A stretch of DNA of 64,000 nucleotides from Jejuia sp. UBA6058 (GCA_002428965.1 DIYI01000001.1:62001-126000); one strand, 5' to 3'. Shown: positions 31,447 through 40,611, counted from the stretch's first letter. A program made the numbers and translations. Notes: generated from the sequence alone by a model not told the origin.

Positions 31447-33894
31447 ATGAGTGATGAATTTGATGTATTAGAATCTTCTTCTTCCACTGCTCCTGCTTTT
31501 GATATAAAAAAGTTTTTATTTAAAGCTTTGAGCTATTGGAAGCTTTTTGTGATTCTTTTAATACTATCTGTTTTTCTAGTTTATCAAAAGAATATTAGGG
31601 AAGAGTTTTCTTTTCGTTTAGGTACTAAAATTTCTGTTGAAGATGATAGTAACCCTTTGTTTACATCAAACGCTAGTTTAACTTTCAACTGGGGTGGTGT
31701 CACTAGTAAGGTGCAAACCATGATAGTAACTCTAAAATCTAGATCTCATCACGAAAAAGTAGTAGAGCGTTTGGAGTTCTATAAATCTTATTTACAAGAA
31801 GGAAGATTTCGAAAAAAAGACATTTATAAAACAGCTCCTTTTAGATTTGAGCATGAGTTTGATTATGGGCAATTATTAAACATTCCTGTTAAAATAACTT
31901 TTATAGATACGACTACCTATGAGATCGAGGTTGATTTTCCTTCCAATGCTGTATCTGTCCAAAATTATTTTACCAAAGGAGTTTCCTCGGTAAATGTGGA
32001 GTCGGGTATTTATAAAAAGCAATTCGCTTTTGGAGAAACTGTGGATTTGCCATTTTTGAAAGGAGTCTTGAATAAAGTTGAAAATAGAATAATTCAACCA
32101 AAGACTTTCTTTTTTCTACAATTCAAAAGTTTTGATGGAGTCGTAGCAAGTTACAGAGCGAGAACTGCTGTTGGCAACACAAAAAATTCTCCAATAATTG
32201 ACATTGCGTTAATTGATAAGAATAGACAGAAAATAGTTGATTATTTAAATACTGTTGTTGAGGTTTTAAGTGAAGATCAACTCAATAGAAAAAATTTATA
32301 TGCAACAAATGCTATCACATTTATTGATAAGCAATTGGCTAGGGTTAAAGGAGAGTTGTCCGAAAATGCCAATGAATTAAATGATTATAGACGTAAGAAA
32401 AAAATATATGGAATAAGCAGTGAGACTGAAATATTAAATGAAAAATTCACCACTTTAGAACAAGAGAAAACAGGAATTAATAGAAAGTTAAGCTATTACG
32501 ATAATTTGAAGAATTATTTACTAGCAAGCAATTCGTTTACCGAGATTCCTGCACCTTCTATTGCAGGGATAGACGATGGTAATATATTAGGTAATATATC
32601 AAAAATTAATACACTTTCGGTAGAAAAATCAAAACTGCAATATTCTGTCAGGGATAACGCTACTATTTTTGACGATTTAAATAGGGAAATTGAAGGTTTA
32701 AAAAAAGTTCTTTTAGAAAATATAAAGTCTGTTACCAATATACTAGATAAAGAACTGAATGAAGTTAATTCTAAGCTATATACAGTAGAATCTAAATTTG
32801 TGAGGTTACCAGAAGAGCAACAAGAACTTTTGGCAATGCAACGGCAAGTCACCTTAAGTCAGCAAGCGTTTAATGTGTTTTTAGCAAAACGAGGAGAAGC
32901 AGAAATTATCAAAGCGTCAAATGTTTCAGATATAGTTGTTGTAGATTCTGCTAAAAACACCGGTGCTCAGGTACTTGGTAGAAATTTAAATGTAAGATAT
33001 GTCTTTGCCTTTTTTACGGCCTTAATACTACCCTTATTACTGGCCTTTGTTGTAACCATAATAGATAATAAAGTGCATACACCACAAGATGTAGAAAGAC
33101 TATCTAAAATTCCTCTTTTAGGAGTTGTAGGTAAAAATATTCTAGACCATAATTTAGTGGTGCATAGGCAACCCAAATCATCTGTAGCAGAAGCTTTTAG
33201 AGCTATCAGGTCTAGTCTTCAATACATCTACAAGAAGCATAATGTTGCGGGTGCTAAAACCGTGCTGTTGACGTCTTCTGTAAGTGGAGAAGGGAAAACA
33301 TTCTGTTCGATAAACATAGCAACAGTTTTAGCAATGAGTGGAAAGAAAACCATTCTTATCGGTTTGGATTTAAGAAAACCTAAAATTTACGGCGATTTTG
33401 ATTTAATAAATGACGTAGGTATTGTAAATTACTTAATTGGGCAAAACGAATGGCCAGAAGTCATAAAAAGAACTGAAATTTCTAATTTGGATGTAATTAC
33501 TTCTGGACCGATACCGCCAAATCCATCAGAGCTATTATTAAACGACAGAATGTCCCAGTTAATTGGCGAGTTAAAAAAGCAGTACGATTTTATAGTATTG
33601 GATACACCTCCAATTGGTTTAGTAGCCGATGCTGCTGGAATTATTGAGTACGCAGATGCCACCTTATACGTGGTGAGGCAAGATTATACTAAAAAGGAAA
33701 TGATTAATCTTATCAATGCTAAATATCAAAATAGAGAAATAAAAAATTTAAGCTTTATCTATAATGGATATAATTTGAAAGGAAAATATGGCTATGGATA
33801 TGGCTATGGTAAATATGCAAACGGTTACTATATGGATGATGTCGAGAATAAAAGTTTGAAAGGTAAATTAAAAAGATTTTTCAAAATTAGTTAG
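31447..33894 (+). CDS. Wzc-type polysaccharide copolymerase and tyrosine kinase
   Basis: Inner-membrane chain-length regulator fused to a BY-kinase. The 815 residues run: N-terminal transmembrane helix (about 31-49), periplasmic Wzz-like region with a long coiled coil (about 270-470), second transmembrane helix (about 518-540), then the kinase. The kinase has Walker A S-G-E-G-K-T (about 613-618), Walker A' L-I-G-L-D-L-R-K-P-K and Walker B V-L-D-T-P-P-I-G. The tail is Tyr-rich (Y-G-Y-G-Y-G-Y-G-K-Y, then Y-Y), as expected for an autophosphorylation cluster. Confidence 0.94.
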   Translation: MSDEFDVLESSSSTAPAFDIKKFLFKALSYWKLFVILLILSVFLVYQKNIREEFSFRLGTKISVEDDSNPLFTSNASLTFNWGGVTSKVQTMIVTLKSRSHHEKVVERLEFYKSYLQEGRFRKKDIYKTAPFRFEHEFDYGQLLNIPVKITFIDTTTYEIEVDFPSNAVSVQNYFTKGVSSVNVESGIYKKQFAFGETVDLPFLKGVLNKVENRIIQPKTFFFLQFKSFDGVVASYRARTAVGNTKNSPIIDIALIDKNRQKIVDYLNTVVEVLSEDQLNRKNLYATNAITFIDKQLARVKGELSENANELNDYRRKKKIYGISSETEILNEKFTTLEQEKTGINRKLSYYDNLKNYLLASNSFTEIPAPSIAGIDDGNILGNISKINTLSVEKSKLQYSVRDNATIFDDLNREIEGLKKVLLENIKSVTNILDKELNEVNSKLYTVESKFVRLPEEQQELLAMQRQVTLSQQAFNVFLAKRGEAEIIKASNVSDIVVVDSAKNTGAQVLGRNLNVRYVFAFFTALILPLLLAFVVTIIDNKVHTPQDVERLSKIPLLGVVGKNILDHNLVVHRQPKSSVAEAFRAIRSSLQYIYKKHNVAGAKTVLLTSSVSGEGKTFCSINIATVLAMSGKKTILIGLDLRKPKIYGDFDLINDVGIVNYLIGQNEWPEVIKRTEISNLDVITSGPIPPNPSELLLNDRMSQLIGELKKQYDFIVLDTPPIGLVADAAGIIEYADATLYVVRQDYTKKEMINLINAKYQNREIKNLSFIYNGYNLKGKYGYGYGYGKYANGYYMDDVENKSLKGKLKRFFKIS

Positions 33895-33897
33895 GCA

Positions 33898-34689
33898 TTG
33901 CAAAAATTACTCTCTTTGGCTGCTGAAGCGGCAATATTGGCTGGGGCGGAAATCATGAAGGTTTATGATAAAGATTTTGGTGTTTTTTATAAAGAAGACA
34001 ATTCTCCATTAACGATTGCTGATGAATTAGCAAACGGGATAATTACAAACAAATTGAAGGAGACCAATATGCCTATTATAAGTGAGGAGAACAAAAATGA
34101 GTCATTTATAAGACGAAAAACATGGAGTTTATGTTGGATGGTTGATCCTTTGGATGGCACTAAGGAATTTATAAAAAGAAATGGTGAGTTTACAGTTAAT
34201 ATTGCTTTGATAGAGCAAGGAAAACCAGTATTAGGAGTGATTTATGCGCCAGCAGTAAAGGAATTATATTATACGCTAGTTTCTAATAACAAATCGTATA
34301 AACACATTCTAAATCGCCATGAATTTTGTGATGAAATTTTTCTGAAATCAAGTGAGATAAGACCATTGCAGGACAATACTAAAAAGACTATTAAAATTGT
34401 TGGTAGTAGATCTCATAAGAGTGTAGAAACCAATACATATATAGAAAACTTAAAAAAACAAGGTTATAAAGTAAGTTTTGTGTCCAAGGGTAGCTCTTTA
34501 AAGTTCTGTATGGTGGCCGAGGGTAAAGCGCACATTTACCCCAGATTTGCGCCTACAATGGAATGGGATACTGCAGCGGGACATGCTATTTGTAATGCAG
34601 TGGGATTAGAAGTTATAAAAACAGATATGGAAGAAGAACTCGAATATAACAAAGAGAATTTACTCAACCCTTATTTTATAGTCAAGTAA
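33898..34689 (+). CDS. cysQ: 3'(2'),5'-bisphosphate nucleotidase CysQ
   Basis: Dephosphorylates PAP, the inhibitory by-product of sulfotransferase reactions. The 263 residues of the inositol-monophosphatase fold carry D-P-L-D-G-T-K-E-F (about residues 83-91), the first metal-binding motif, and E-W-D-T-A-A-G-H-A (about 221-229), the second. The start is a TTG 3 bp after the upstream stop; the next in-frame ATG would remove the first 19 residues. Its position beside cysC and upstream of two sulfotransferase genes points to service of polysaccharide sulfation. Confidence 0.92.
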   Translation: MQKLLSLAAEAAILAGAEIMKVYDKDFGVFYKEDNSPLTIADELANGIITNKLKETNMPIISEENKNESFIRRKTWSLCWMVDPLDGTKEFIKRNGEFTVNIALIEQGKPVLGVIYAPAVKELYYTLVSNNKSYKHILNRHEFCDEIFLKSSEIRPLQDNTKKTIKIVGSRSHKSVETNTYIENLKKQGYKVSFVSKGSSLKFCMVAEGKAHIYPRFAPTMEWDTAAGHAICNAVGLEVIKTDMEEELEYNKENLLNPYFIVK

Positions 34690-34693
34690 GTTG

Positions 34694-35278
34694 ATGAAAC
34701 ATATTGAGAAGCAGGATTATACTATTGGTAGAGAAGACAGAGTGGTTATTAATAAGCACAAACCTTGTTTAATTTGGTTTACTGGGTTATCTGGGGCCGG
34801 AAAATCTACTATTGCCAATTTATTGGAGAAAGAGTTGTATAAACAAGGTATTCATACCTACAGTTTAGATGGTGACAATCTACGTCGCGGACTCAACAAA
34901 GATTTAACGTTCTCAAAAGAAGATAGATTTGAGAATTTAAGGCGTACTGCTGAGGTTGCTAAACTATTTGTTGATGCTGGATTAGTTGTTATTGCTGCTT
35001 TTATAACACCTTATAACAAAATTCGAGAGGAAATTAAGACTATTGTAGGCGAGGATTTTTATGTTGAGGTTTACGTAAATACTCCGCTAGAGGTCTGTGA
35101 AGAACGTGATGTAAAAGGATTATATAAAAAGGCGCGTGCCAAGGAAATTAAAAATTTTACTGGTATCAGCGCTCCTTTTGAGGTACCCAATTCACCAACT
35201 ATTGAAATAAAGACTGCGTATGAAAAACCGGAGGTAGCAGTAAATAAGGTTTTGCAGGTTATTAAAGGAAAACTATAA
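34694..35278 (+). CDS. cysC: Adenylylsulfate kinase CysC
   Basis: Phosphorylates APS to PAPS, the sulfate donor. From the ATG at 34694 it has 194 residues; a TTG directly before it adds only one. The P-loop G-L-S-G-A-G-K-S-T lies at about residues 31-39, L-D-G-D-N-L-R-R-G-L follows at about 58-67, and the lid region has E-V-C-E-E-R-D-V-K-G-L-Y. There is no fused sulfurylase domain and no cysD/cysN gene in view, so APS must come from elsewhere. Confidence 0.95.
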   Translation: MKHIEKQDYTIGREDRVVINKHKPCLIWFTGLSGAGKSTIANLLEKELYKQGIHTYSLDGDNLRRGLNKDLTFSKEDRFENLRRTAEVAKLFVDAGLVVIAAFITPYNKIREEIKTIVGEDFYVEVYVNTPLEVCEERDVKGLYKKARAKEIKNFTGISAPFEVPNSPTIEIKTAYEKPEVAVNKVLQVIKGKL

Positions 35279-35295
35279 CATTTCTTAAATTCTTT

Positions 35296-36141
35296 ATGCC
35301 TCTAGAAACTAAGATATATCAAAAAGACAACCGCCTTAAACTAAATAGGGTGCTAAAAGCTTGCGTTAAAGATTTTTTTGGATCTCATTTTTTGGCAAAA
35401 CAATTGGCAACGAGAGACATTAGAGCTCAATATAGGCAATCATATTTGGGTATTATTTGGGCCTTTATTACCCCTGTTTTTTCTGCATTAGTTTGGATTA
35501 TGTTAAGTGTTACAGGAACTGTTAAACTCTCAGATACAGGTATACCTTATCCAGTTTATGTGTTTTCTGGAACTTTAATATGGTCTATTTTAAAGGAAGC
35601 CATTAATCTACCTACAAGTAATACTAATGCTGCAAGGAGCATTTTAACTAAAATTAATTTCCCTAAAGAGGCTTTAATTTTGTCAGGAATGTACAAGCTG
35701 TTTTTTAATAGTGCTATAAAAATTCTTTTGTTAGTGCTTATTGTAATTCTTTTTGGGCTTGGTTTTAGCTGGTCTTTATTACTATTTCCATTGGTAATTG
35801 TTTGTGCAGTACTATTTGGGGTAACAATAGGCTTATTTATTACACCTTTTGGTTTAATATATACTGATGTTGGTAAAATTATAACTTTTGGCTTAGGCTT
35901 GGTTATGTACATTACACCTGTTGTATATGCCATTCCTCAAGAAGGTGTAATGAGGACGATTATGGAAATTAATCCTTTTACCCCAATGATTATTGTAGCG
36001 AGAAATGTTATTGTTGGTAGTAATCCGGAATTTCTATCCTATTTCCTTTCAATTATTGGAATTAGTTTTCCATTGTTTTTTATCGGTTTGTTGTTTTATA
36101 GAATTTCAATTCCAATAATTGTTGAACGCTTAAGTGCTTAA
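35296..36141 (+). CDS. ABC-2 type polysaccharide export permease (Wzm/TagG-like)
   Basis: Membrane half of an ABC exporter that moves lipid-linked polysaccharide across the inner membrane. The 281 residues have about six hydrophobic helices. The cytoplasmic N-terminal motif T-R-D-I-R-A-Q-Y-R-Q-S-Y-L-G-I-I-W-A (about residues 36-53) is typical of the family. The C-terminal half has N-P-F-T-P-M-I-I-V-A-R. It is 2 bp upstream of its ATPase partner. Confidence 0.93.
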   Translation: MPLETKIYQKDNRLKLNRVLKACVKDFFGSHFLAKQLATRDIRAQYRQSYLGIIWAFITPVFSALVWIMLSVTGTVKLSDTGIPYPVYVFSGTLIWSILKEAINLPTSNTNAARSILTKINFPKEALILSGMYKLFFNSAIKILLLVLIVILFGLGFSWSLLLFPLVIVCAVLFGVTIGLFITPFGLIYTDVGKIITFGLGLVMYITPVVYAIPQEGVMRTIMEINPFTPMIIVARNVIVGSNPEFLSYFLSIIGISFPLFFIGLLFYRISIPIIVERLSA

Positions 36142-36143
36142 GA

Positions 36144-37358
36144 ATGGAGAATAAAGAAGTACTTATTAAGGTTGAAGGGTTGTCAAAAAAATTCTGCAAA
36201 GATTTAAAAACAAGCTTATGGTATGGCGTTAAAGATTTGGTGGCAAATATTAAAGGAAATAAAAATGACCGTCTTTTAAGAAACAAAGAATTTTGGGCAC
36301 TTCAAGATATTAATTTTGAAGTTCGGCGTGGAGAGTGTTTGGGTTTAATAGGGCATAATGGTGCGGGAAAATCTACGTTACTTAAAATTTTAAACGGACT
36401 TATTAATCCGGATGCGGGTAAAGTTACTATCAAAGGTAAAGTGGGAGCTTTAATTGAATTAGGCGCAGGGTTTAATCCTATTTTAAGTGGTCGAGAAAAC
36501 ATATATAATAACGGTGCGGTACTTGGTTTTTCAAAAGAAGAAATTGATAAAAAAGTTGAAGAAATAATAGACTTTGCCGAAATAAGAGAGTTTATAGATA
36601 TGCCAGTACAAAACTACAGTTCTGGTATGAAAGTTAGGTTGGGTTTTGCAGTGGCAGCTCAAATGGAACCTGATGTCCTTATCATTGATGAGGTGTTGGC
36701 GGTTGGTGATGTTAGCTTTAAAGTGAAGTGCTTTAATGCGTTAGAGAAACTATTGGAAAGATGTGCGGTTATTATTGTTTCTCATAGTATGCCTCAAATA
36801 GCAAGAATTTGTACAGATTTAATTTTATTGGGAGGTGGTAGTATTGTTATTCATGAAAAAGGAGGATTGAGTTTAGCCATTGAAAATTATTATAAATTGG
36901 TGGGAAATATAAATTCTGCCGAATTAGGGAATGGAACGTTAAATGTCTCGAATATTTTAATAAATAATCAAAGCGACGAAATAATTGATGTATTATATAA
37001 AGAGCCATTACAGCTAAAAATAAAGCTAAACTTCAAAACCATAATAGAAAGATTGACTATTAAGGTTACCTTTTTTGATGTTGAACAAAAGCCGGTAGCT
37101 CAACTTAGTTCTTTTAATGATAAAATGATAATTGAACCATTGGGAAATGAAATTTGGATAACATCTGTAGTAAATGATTTATTTTTAAATGTTGGAAGGT
37201 ATACTTTACATATAGTTATTAGGGAGCTGATAGAAGGGAATAAAGAGAGCGATATACTATGTCTTTTAAGATCTGCGCGAAGTATTAATGTTATTGGAAA
37301 TAATTATTATTCTCATGCCCCGTGTTTAATGGCTGGTGAATGGAATCAAGAAATTTAG
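36144..37358 (+). CDS. Polysaccharide ABC exporter ATPase with C-terminal substrate-binding domain (Wzt-like)
   Basis: 404 residues. The nucleotide-binding domain (about 1-240) has Walker A G-H-N-G-A-G-K-S-T (70-78), signature Y-S-S-G-M-K-V-R-L-G-F and Walker B D-V-L-I-I-D-E-V-L-A-V-G-D. The region from about 255 to 395 is a beta-rich extension like the Wzt C-terminal domain, which in O-antigen systems recognises a modified chain end. This favours export of a finished, end-capped polymer. Confidence 0.92.
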   Translation: MENKEVLIKVEGLSKKFCKDLKTSLWYGVKDLVANIKGNKNDRLLRNKEFWALQDINFEVRRGECLGLIGHNGAGKSTLLKILNGLINPDAGKVTIKGKVGALIELGAGFNPILSGRENIYNNGAVLGFSKEEIDKKVEEIIDFAEIREFIDMPVQNYSSGMKVRLGFAVAAQMEPDVLIIDEVLAVGDVSFKVKCFNALEKLLERCAVIIVSHSMPQIARICTDLILLGGGSIVIHEKGGLSLAIENYYKLVGNINSAELGNGTLNVSNILINNQSDEIIDVLYKEPLQLKIKLNFKTIIERLTIKVTFFDVEQKPVAQLSSFNDKMIIEPLGNEIWITSVVNDLFLNVGRYTLHIVIRELIEGNKESDILCLLRSARSINVIGNNYYSHAPCLMAGEWNQEI

Positions 37359-37365
37359 ACTAACT

Positions 37366-38067
37366 ATGAAATTTTCGAACTTCTTTAGTCTAAGAAACAA
37401 AAGTATATATGTTTTTGGGGATAGCCACGCTCGAGTATTTGATTTTTTGAATGATTATTTTAAAACTGATTATAAGTTTGAAACGTTACATGTAGGTGGA
37501 GCAACAGCACAAGGGTTGGTTAATCCCAGATCAAAAACAAATGCCTTGGGACTCTACCATGATAAAATTTTTAAGAGTTGTAATAAGAAAGATAAGTTAT
37601 TCTTTTTTTTGGGGGAGGTAGATTGTGGTTTCGTAATTTGGTATCGAGCAAAAAAGTATAATGAATCGATAGAATTTCAGTTTGAAAGAAGTCTAAGTAA
37701 TTATGAAGAGTTTCTGCTGAATCTTCAAGAAAGTGGGTTCAAAGAAATATATATTATTGAAACAGTATTACCCACAATATTTGATGACTTCAGAGGTGAA
37801 ATTGCCCATGAAAGAAAAGAAGTTGATGCCAAAATAGAGGAAAGAACAAAACTCACTATTGATTATAATAATAGATTAAAAGAAATTGCGGCTAGAAACA
37901 ATTTTGGTTTCGTTAGTCTAACACATGATCTAAAAGATAAAGAAACAGGATTGATCAAATTAAACCTTCTAAATACTGATAAAACTAATCATCATCTAGA
38001 AAACTCAAAATTTGCTCCTATAATATATAAAAACGTTTTAAATGCTCTGGAAAAGAAAAAACGATAA
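37366..38067 (+). CDS. SGNH-type hydrolase-like protein
   Basis: 233 residues from the ATG at 37366, 7 bp after the exporter ATPase; an upstream ATG at 37336 overlaps that gene and adds ten unrelated residues. Block I is V-F-G-D-S-H-A-R (about residues 17-24), the middle has F-L-G-E-V-D-C-G, and the C terminus has N-H-H-L, placed like the catalytic His block. Esterases and acyl-modifying enzymes of polysaccharide loci share this fold. The activity is unknown. No signal peptide is apparent, so it is probably cytoplasmic. Confidence 0.7.
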   Translation: MKFSNFFSLRNKSIYVFGDSHARVFDFLNDYFKTDYKFETLHVGGATAQGLVNPRSKTNALGLYHDKIFKSCNKKDKLFFFLGEVDCGFVIWYRAKKYNESIEFQFERSLSNYEEFLLNLQESGFKEIYIIETVLPTIFDDFRGEIAHERKEVDAKIEERTKLTIDYNNRLKEIAARNNFGFVSLTHDLKDKETGLIKLNLLNTDKTNHHLENSKFAPIIYKNVLNALEKKKR

Positions 38068-38836
38068 AGATTTAATTCTCCTATGTAATAGTTGGCCTAA
38101 ATCTGGTACTCATTTACTTTTAAATATGGCTTCAATAATTTTGAAGAATAAAGGTGAATGGTATCATGATGATGCAGTCAAGGCTAATCCCCAAAACAAA
38201 GAACTACTTTTCGAAATATTAGATTCAAGAATAAAAAAACATGGTAGTAATTTTGCCATGAAAGGGCATTTAGGATATTCAACTTATCTGAAAGATTATC
38301 TGTCTGAAAATAACGTTAAAATTTTTTTTATTATTCGTGACCCTAGAGATGTGATTTGTTCTACAATACGCTGGGTAATGGATTTGAGAAAAAATTGGCC
38401 TGCACATAGTTTTTTTAATAATTTAGAGAAGGAAGAGCAACTGTCCTATGCCATCAATGGAATGCCGGATGTTTCTCCTTTTAATAACCGGGATTCTTTT
38501 GTTCTTTGGGAAAAGCCAATTAAGGAACGGTATAGTCTTATAACTCCATGGGTAGACTGCGAGGAAGTGTGCTTGCTTAAGTATGAAGAATTAAGCGGTA
38601 ATCATGGACAAGAATTTTTTCAAAAATCTATTGAAAAAATTTCTGAGTTTCTAGATTTAGAAAAAAAAGTATCTAATAATTTGTTTGACAATGTTATAGA
38701 CAGAAAATCTGCTACCTTTCATTCAGGAAATTCAGGTGATTGGATAAATGAATTTACTGAAAAAAACATTAAGGAGTTTATTGATTCAGGAGGAGAAGAC
38801 TTAGTAAAGCAGTTCAATTATAAACCATCTGTTTAG
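38042..38836 (+). CDS. Sulfotransferase 1 (PAPS-dependent type)
   Basis: 264 residues. The 5'-phosphosulfate loop W-P-K-S-G-T-H-L-L is at about residues 18-26, and the 3'-phosphate site F-F-I-I-R-D-P-R-D-V-I-C-S at about 95-107. The C-terminal part has R-K-S-A-T-F-H-S-G-N-S-G-D-W, which resembles the RKGxxGDW motif of cytosolic sulfotransferases. It overlaps the SGNH gene by 26 nt. The likely acceptor is a sugar or lipid-linked intermediate of this locus. Confidence 0.88.
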   Translation: MLWKRKNDKDLILLCNSWPKSGTHLLLNMASIILKNKGEWYHDDAVKANPQNKELLFEILDSRIKKHGSNFAMKGHLGYSTYLKDYLSENNVKIFFIIRDPRDVICSTIRWVMDLRKNWPAHSFFNNLEKEEQLSYAINGMPDVSPFNNRDSFVLWEKPIKERYSLITPWVDCEEVCLLKYEELSGNHGQEFFQKSIEKISEFLDLEKKVSNNLFDNVIDRKSATFHSGNSGDWINEFTEKNIKEFIDSGGEDLVKQFNYKPSV

Positions 38837-38837
38837 A

Positions 38838-39608
38838 ATGTTAAAAAGAATTTTTGGTAAAATTATAAATAAAGTAGTTTTTAAACTAGTAGTTTCACTT
38901 AAACCAGTAATAAGGAAAATAGTAAGTGAGGAGTTGTCATTTAACGCTCACAACTTAAGGTATCAAATGCAAGATATAGCTGGAAAAGAAACGGCTCAGT
39001 ACATTATGGATAATGTACCTATAAACCTATGTTATCCAGATCGATATGCGCTGCTTGAACAATGCTGCAAGATTATAATTGAGGATAATATTGAAAACAA
39101 GAAAGAATTTGATATCTTAGAATTTGGTGTTTGGAGGGGTTCTACTATTAATTACATGGCTCGCATATTGCCTTTGGTTCAATTTTATGGTTTTGACTCA
39201 TTTGAAGGGTTATCAGAGCCATGGATATATAACAACAAAGGTGCATTTGATAATTCTAAAGAGTTACCTTTTGTTGAAAAAAATGTAAAGTTGATAGAAG
39301 GATATTTTGCTGATACACTTCCTGATTTTAGCTCTCATTATAAAGGCGATACAAAGCTGATTCATATTGATTGTGACTTATATTCATCAACTGTTACAAT
39401 ATTTGAAAATATTGAAAGTCTTTTAAAGCCTGGACTTATAATAGTTTTTGATGAATTCTTTAATTACCCTGGGTGGAAAGAAGGAGAGTTCAAAGCATGG
39501 AATGAGTTGGTGAGTAGAACTCATTTGAAATTCAAATATTTAGGGTATACTTTTCAAAAGAACAATCAATATAAGAGTGGTCAACAATTGGCTATTCAAC
39601 TGATTTAA
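38838..39608 (+). CDS. TylF/MycF-like sugar O-methyltransferase
   Basis: 256 residues. SAM-binding motif I is I-L-E-F-G-V-W-R-G-S-T (about residues 93-103), then F-Y-G-F-D-S-F-E-G-L (about 116-125). The metal-site pattern is I-H-I-D-C-D-L-Y-S-S and F-D-E-F-F, with the aspartates expected in TylF/MycF-type Mg-dependent sugar methyltransferases. It lies 1 bp after sulfotransferase 1, so the two are probably coupled. It probably methylates a sugar of the polymer. Confidence 0.8.
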   Translation: MLKRIFGKIINKVVFKLVVSLKPVIRKIVSEELSFNAHNLRYQMQDIAGKETAQYIMDNVPINLCYPDRYALLEQCCKIIIEDNIENKKEFDILEFGVWRGSTINYMARILPLVQFYGFDSFEGLSEPWIYNNKGAFDNSKELPFVEKNVKLIEGYFADTLPDFSSHYKGDTKLIHIDCDLYSSTVTIFENIESLLKPGLIIVFDEFFNYPGWKEGEFKAWNELVSRTHLKFKYLGYTFQKNNQYKSGQQLAIQLI

Positions 39609-39663
39609 AGTAAAGATTGGATGTTAATGAGTTTTAGAAACATGCAATTGATAAAGTAAAATT

Positions 39664-40611
39664 ATGTTTTTTGAAAGATCTACTAGTTTTAAAAACCATT
39701 TTATAATTGCTGCTCCAAGATCGGGAACTACTTGGATGAGTAAATTACTTAATGCGCACCCAGAGATAAACTGTGTGGAACGAAGATTATTTGGGGATTA
39801 TGCAGATTTTGTAAAGGATGATCATCAAGCAGACCCTCGATTACGAGTTACATTAGATAAGTACATTAATAGTTTATTGTTGCATCATGGAATACCCAAA
39901 GCTCATAAAGATAAGCTAACAAAATCAGTTCTTAAAGGTATTCTAGAAGCAGAACAATTTGCGTCGAATAAAAAGATTACGGTTGATAAAATAACGCCAT
40001 ATTTAAATACATCTTCTTTAGTAATAGAGGCAATAAATAAGTATTTTCCTAAGTCTAAAATAATATATTTAGTTAGAGATGGAAGGGATGTTTTAACAAG
40101 CGGTGTTTTTCATTGGTTTAACAAAAAACCACTGAACACTGAGCTTACGGATTTTGAATTGCAACGCAGAGAGGTATTCTTAAATTCGGAAAAATTTAGT
40201 TCAGAACGATTTTTTCAAAATAAAGAAATTGAGCAATGGGCAAACGAATGGAAGCAGCCATTAGGAACTATTGAAAAGGCAAAACAGAGCCATAAGGTTA
40301 AAATTATTAGTTACGAAAATATGTTATCTAAACCTAAATTGGTTTTAGAAGAATGTTTGTCCTTTTTGGGGGCTAAAAGGAATGAAAGAATAATCAATAG
40401 ATGTTTAGATACGGGAAGTTTCTTAAAAATGACCAAGGGGAGGAATAATGGAAATGAAAAACCTGATGCTCATGTTAGAAAAGGTATTGCAGGTGATTGG
40501 AAAAATTACTTTACGTATACAGATGGTAAATTATTTCATGTAATAGCTGGCGAAAGTCTTATTAAGTATGGTTATGTTAAAGACGAAAAATGGTTTGAAG
40601 CACTTAGATAA
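39664..40611 (+). CDS. Sulfotransferase 2 (PAPS-dependent type)
   Basis: 315 residues. The 5'-phosphosulfate loop A-P-R-S-G-T-T-W is at about residues 17-24, the 3'-phosphate site Y-L-V-R-D-G-R-D-V-L-T-S at about 137-148, and V-R-K-G-I-A-G-D-W-K-N-Y-F near residue 280. The last is an almost perfect RKGxxGDWKxxF PAPS-binding motif. It differs clearly from sulfotransferase 1, so two acceptor positions are likely. A 55-bp gap precedes it. Confidence 0.9.
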   Translation: MFFERSTSFKNHFIIAAPRSGTTWMSKLLNAHPEINCVERRLFGDYADFVKDDHQADPRLRVTLDKYINSLLLHHGIPKAHKDKLTKSVLKGILEAEQFASNKKITVDKITPYLNTSSLVIEAINKYFPKSKIIYLVRDGRDVLTSGVFHWFNKKPLNTELTDFELQRREVFLNSEKFSSERFFQNKEIEQWANEWKQPLGTIEKAKQSHKVKIISYENMLSKPKLVLEECLSFLGAKRNERIINRCLDTGSFLKMTKGRNNGNEKPDAHVRKGIAGDWKNYFTYTDGKLFHVIAGESLIKYGYVKDEKWFEALR

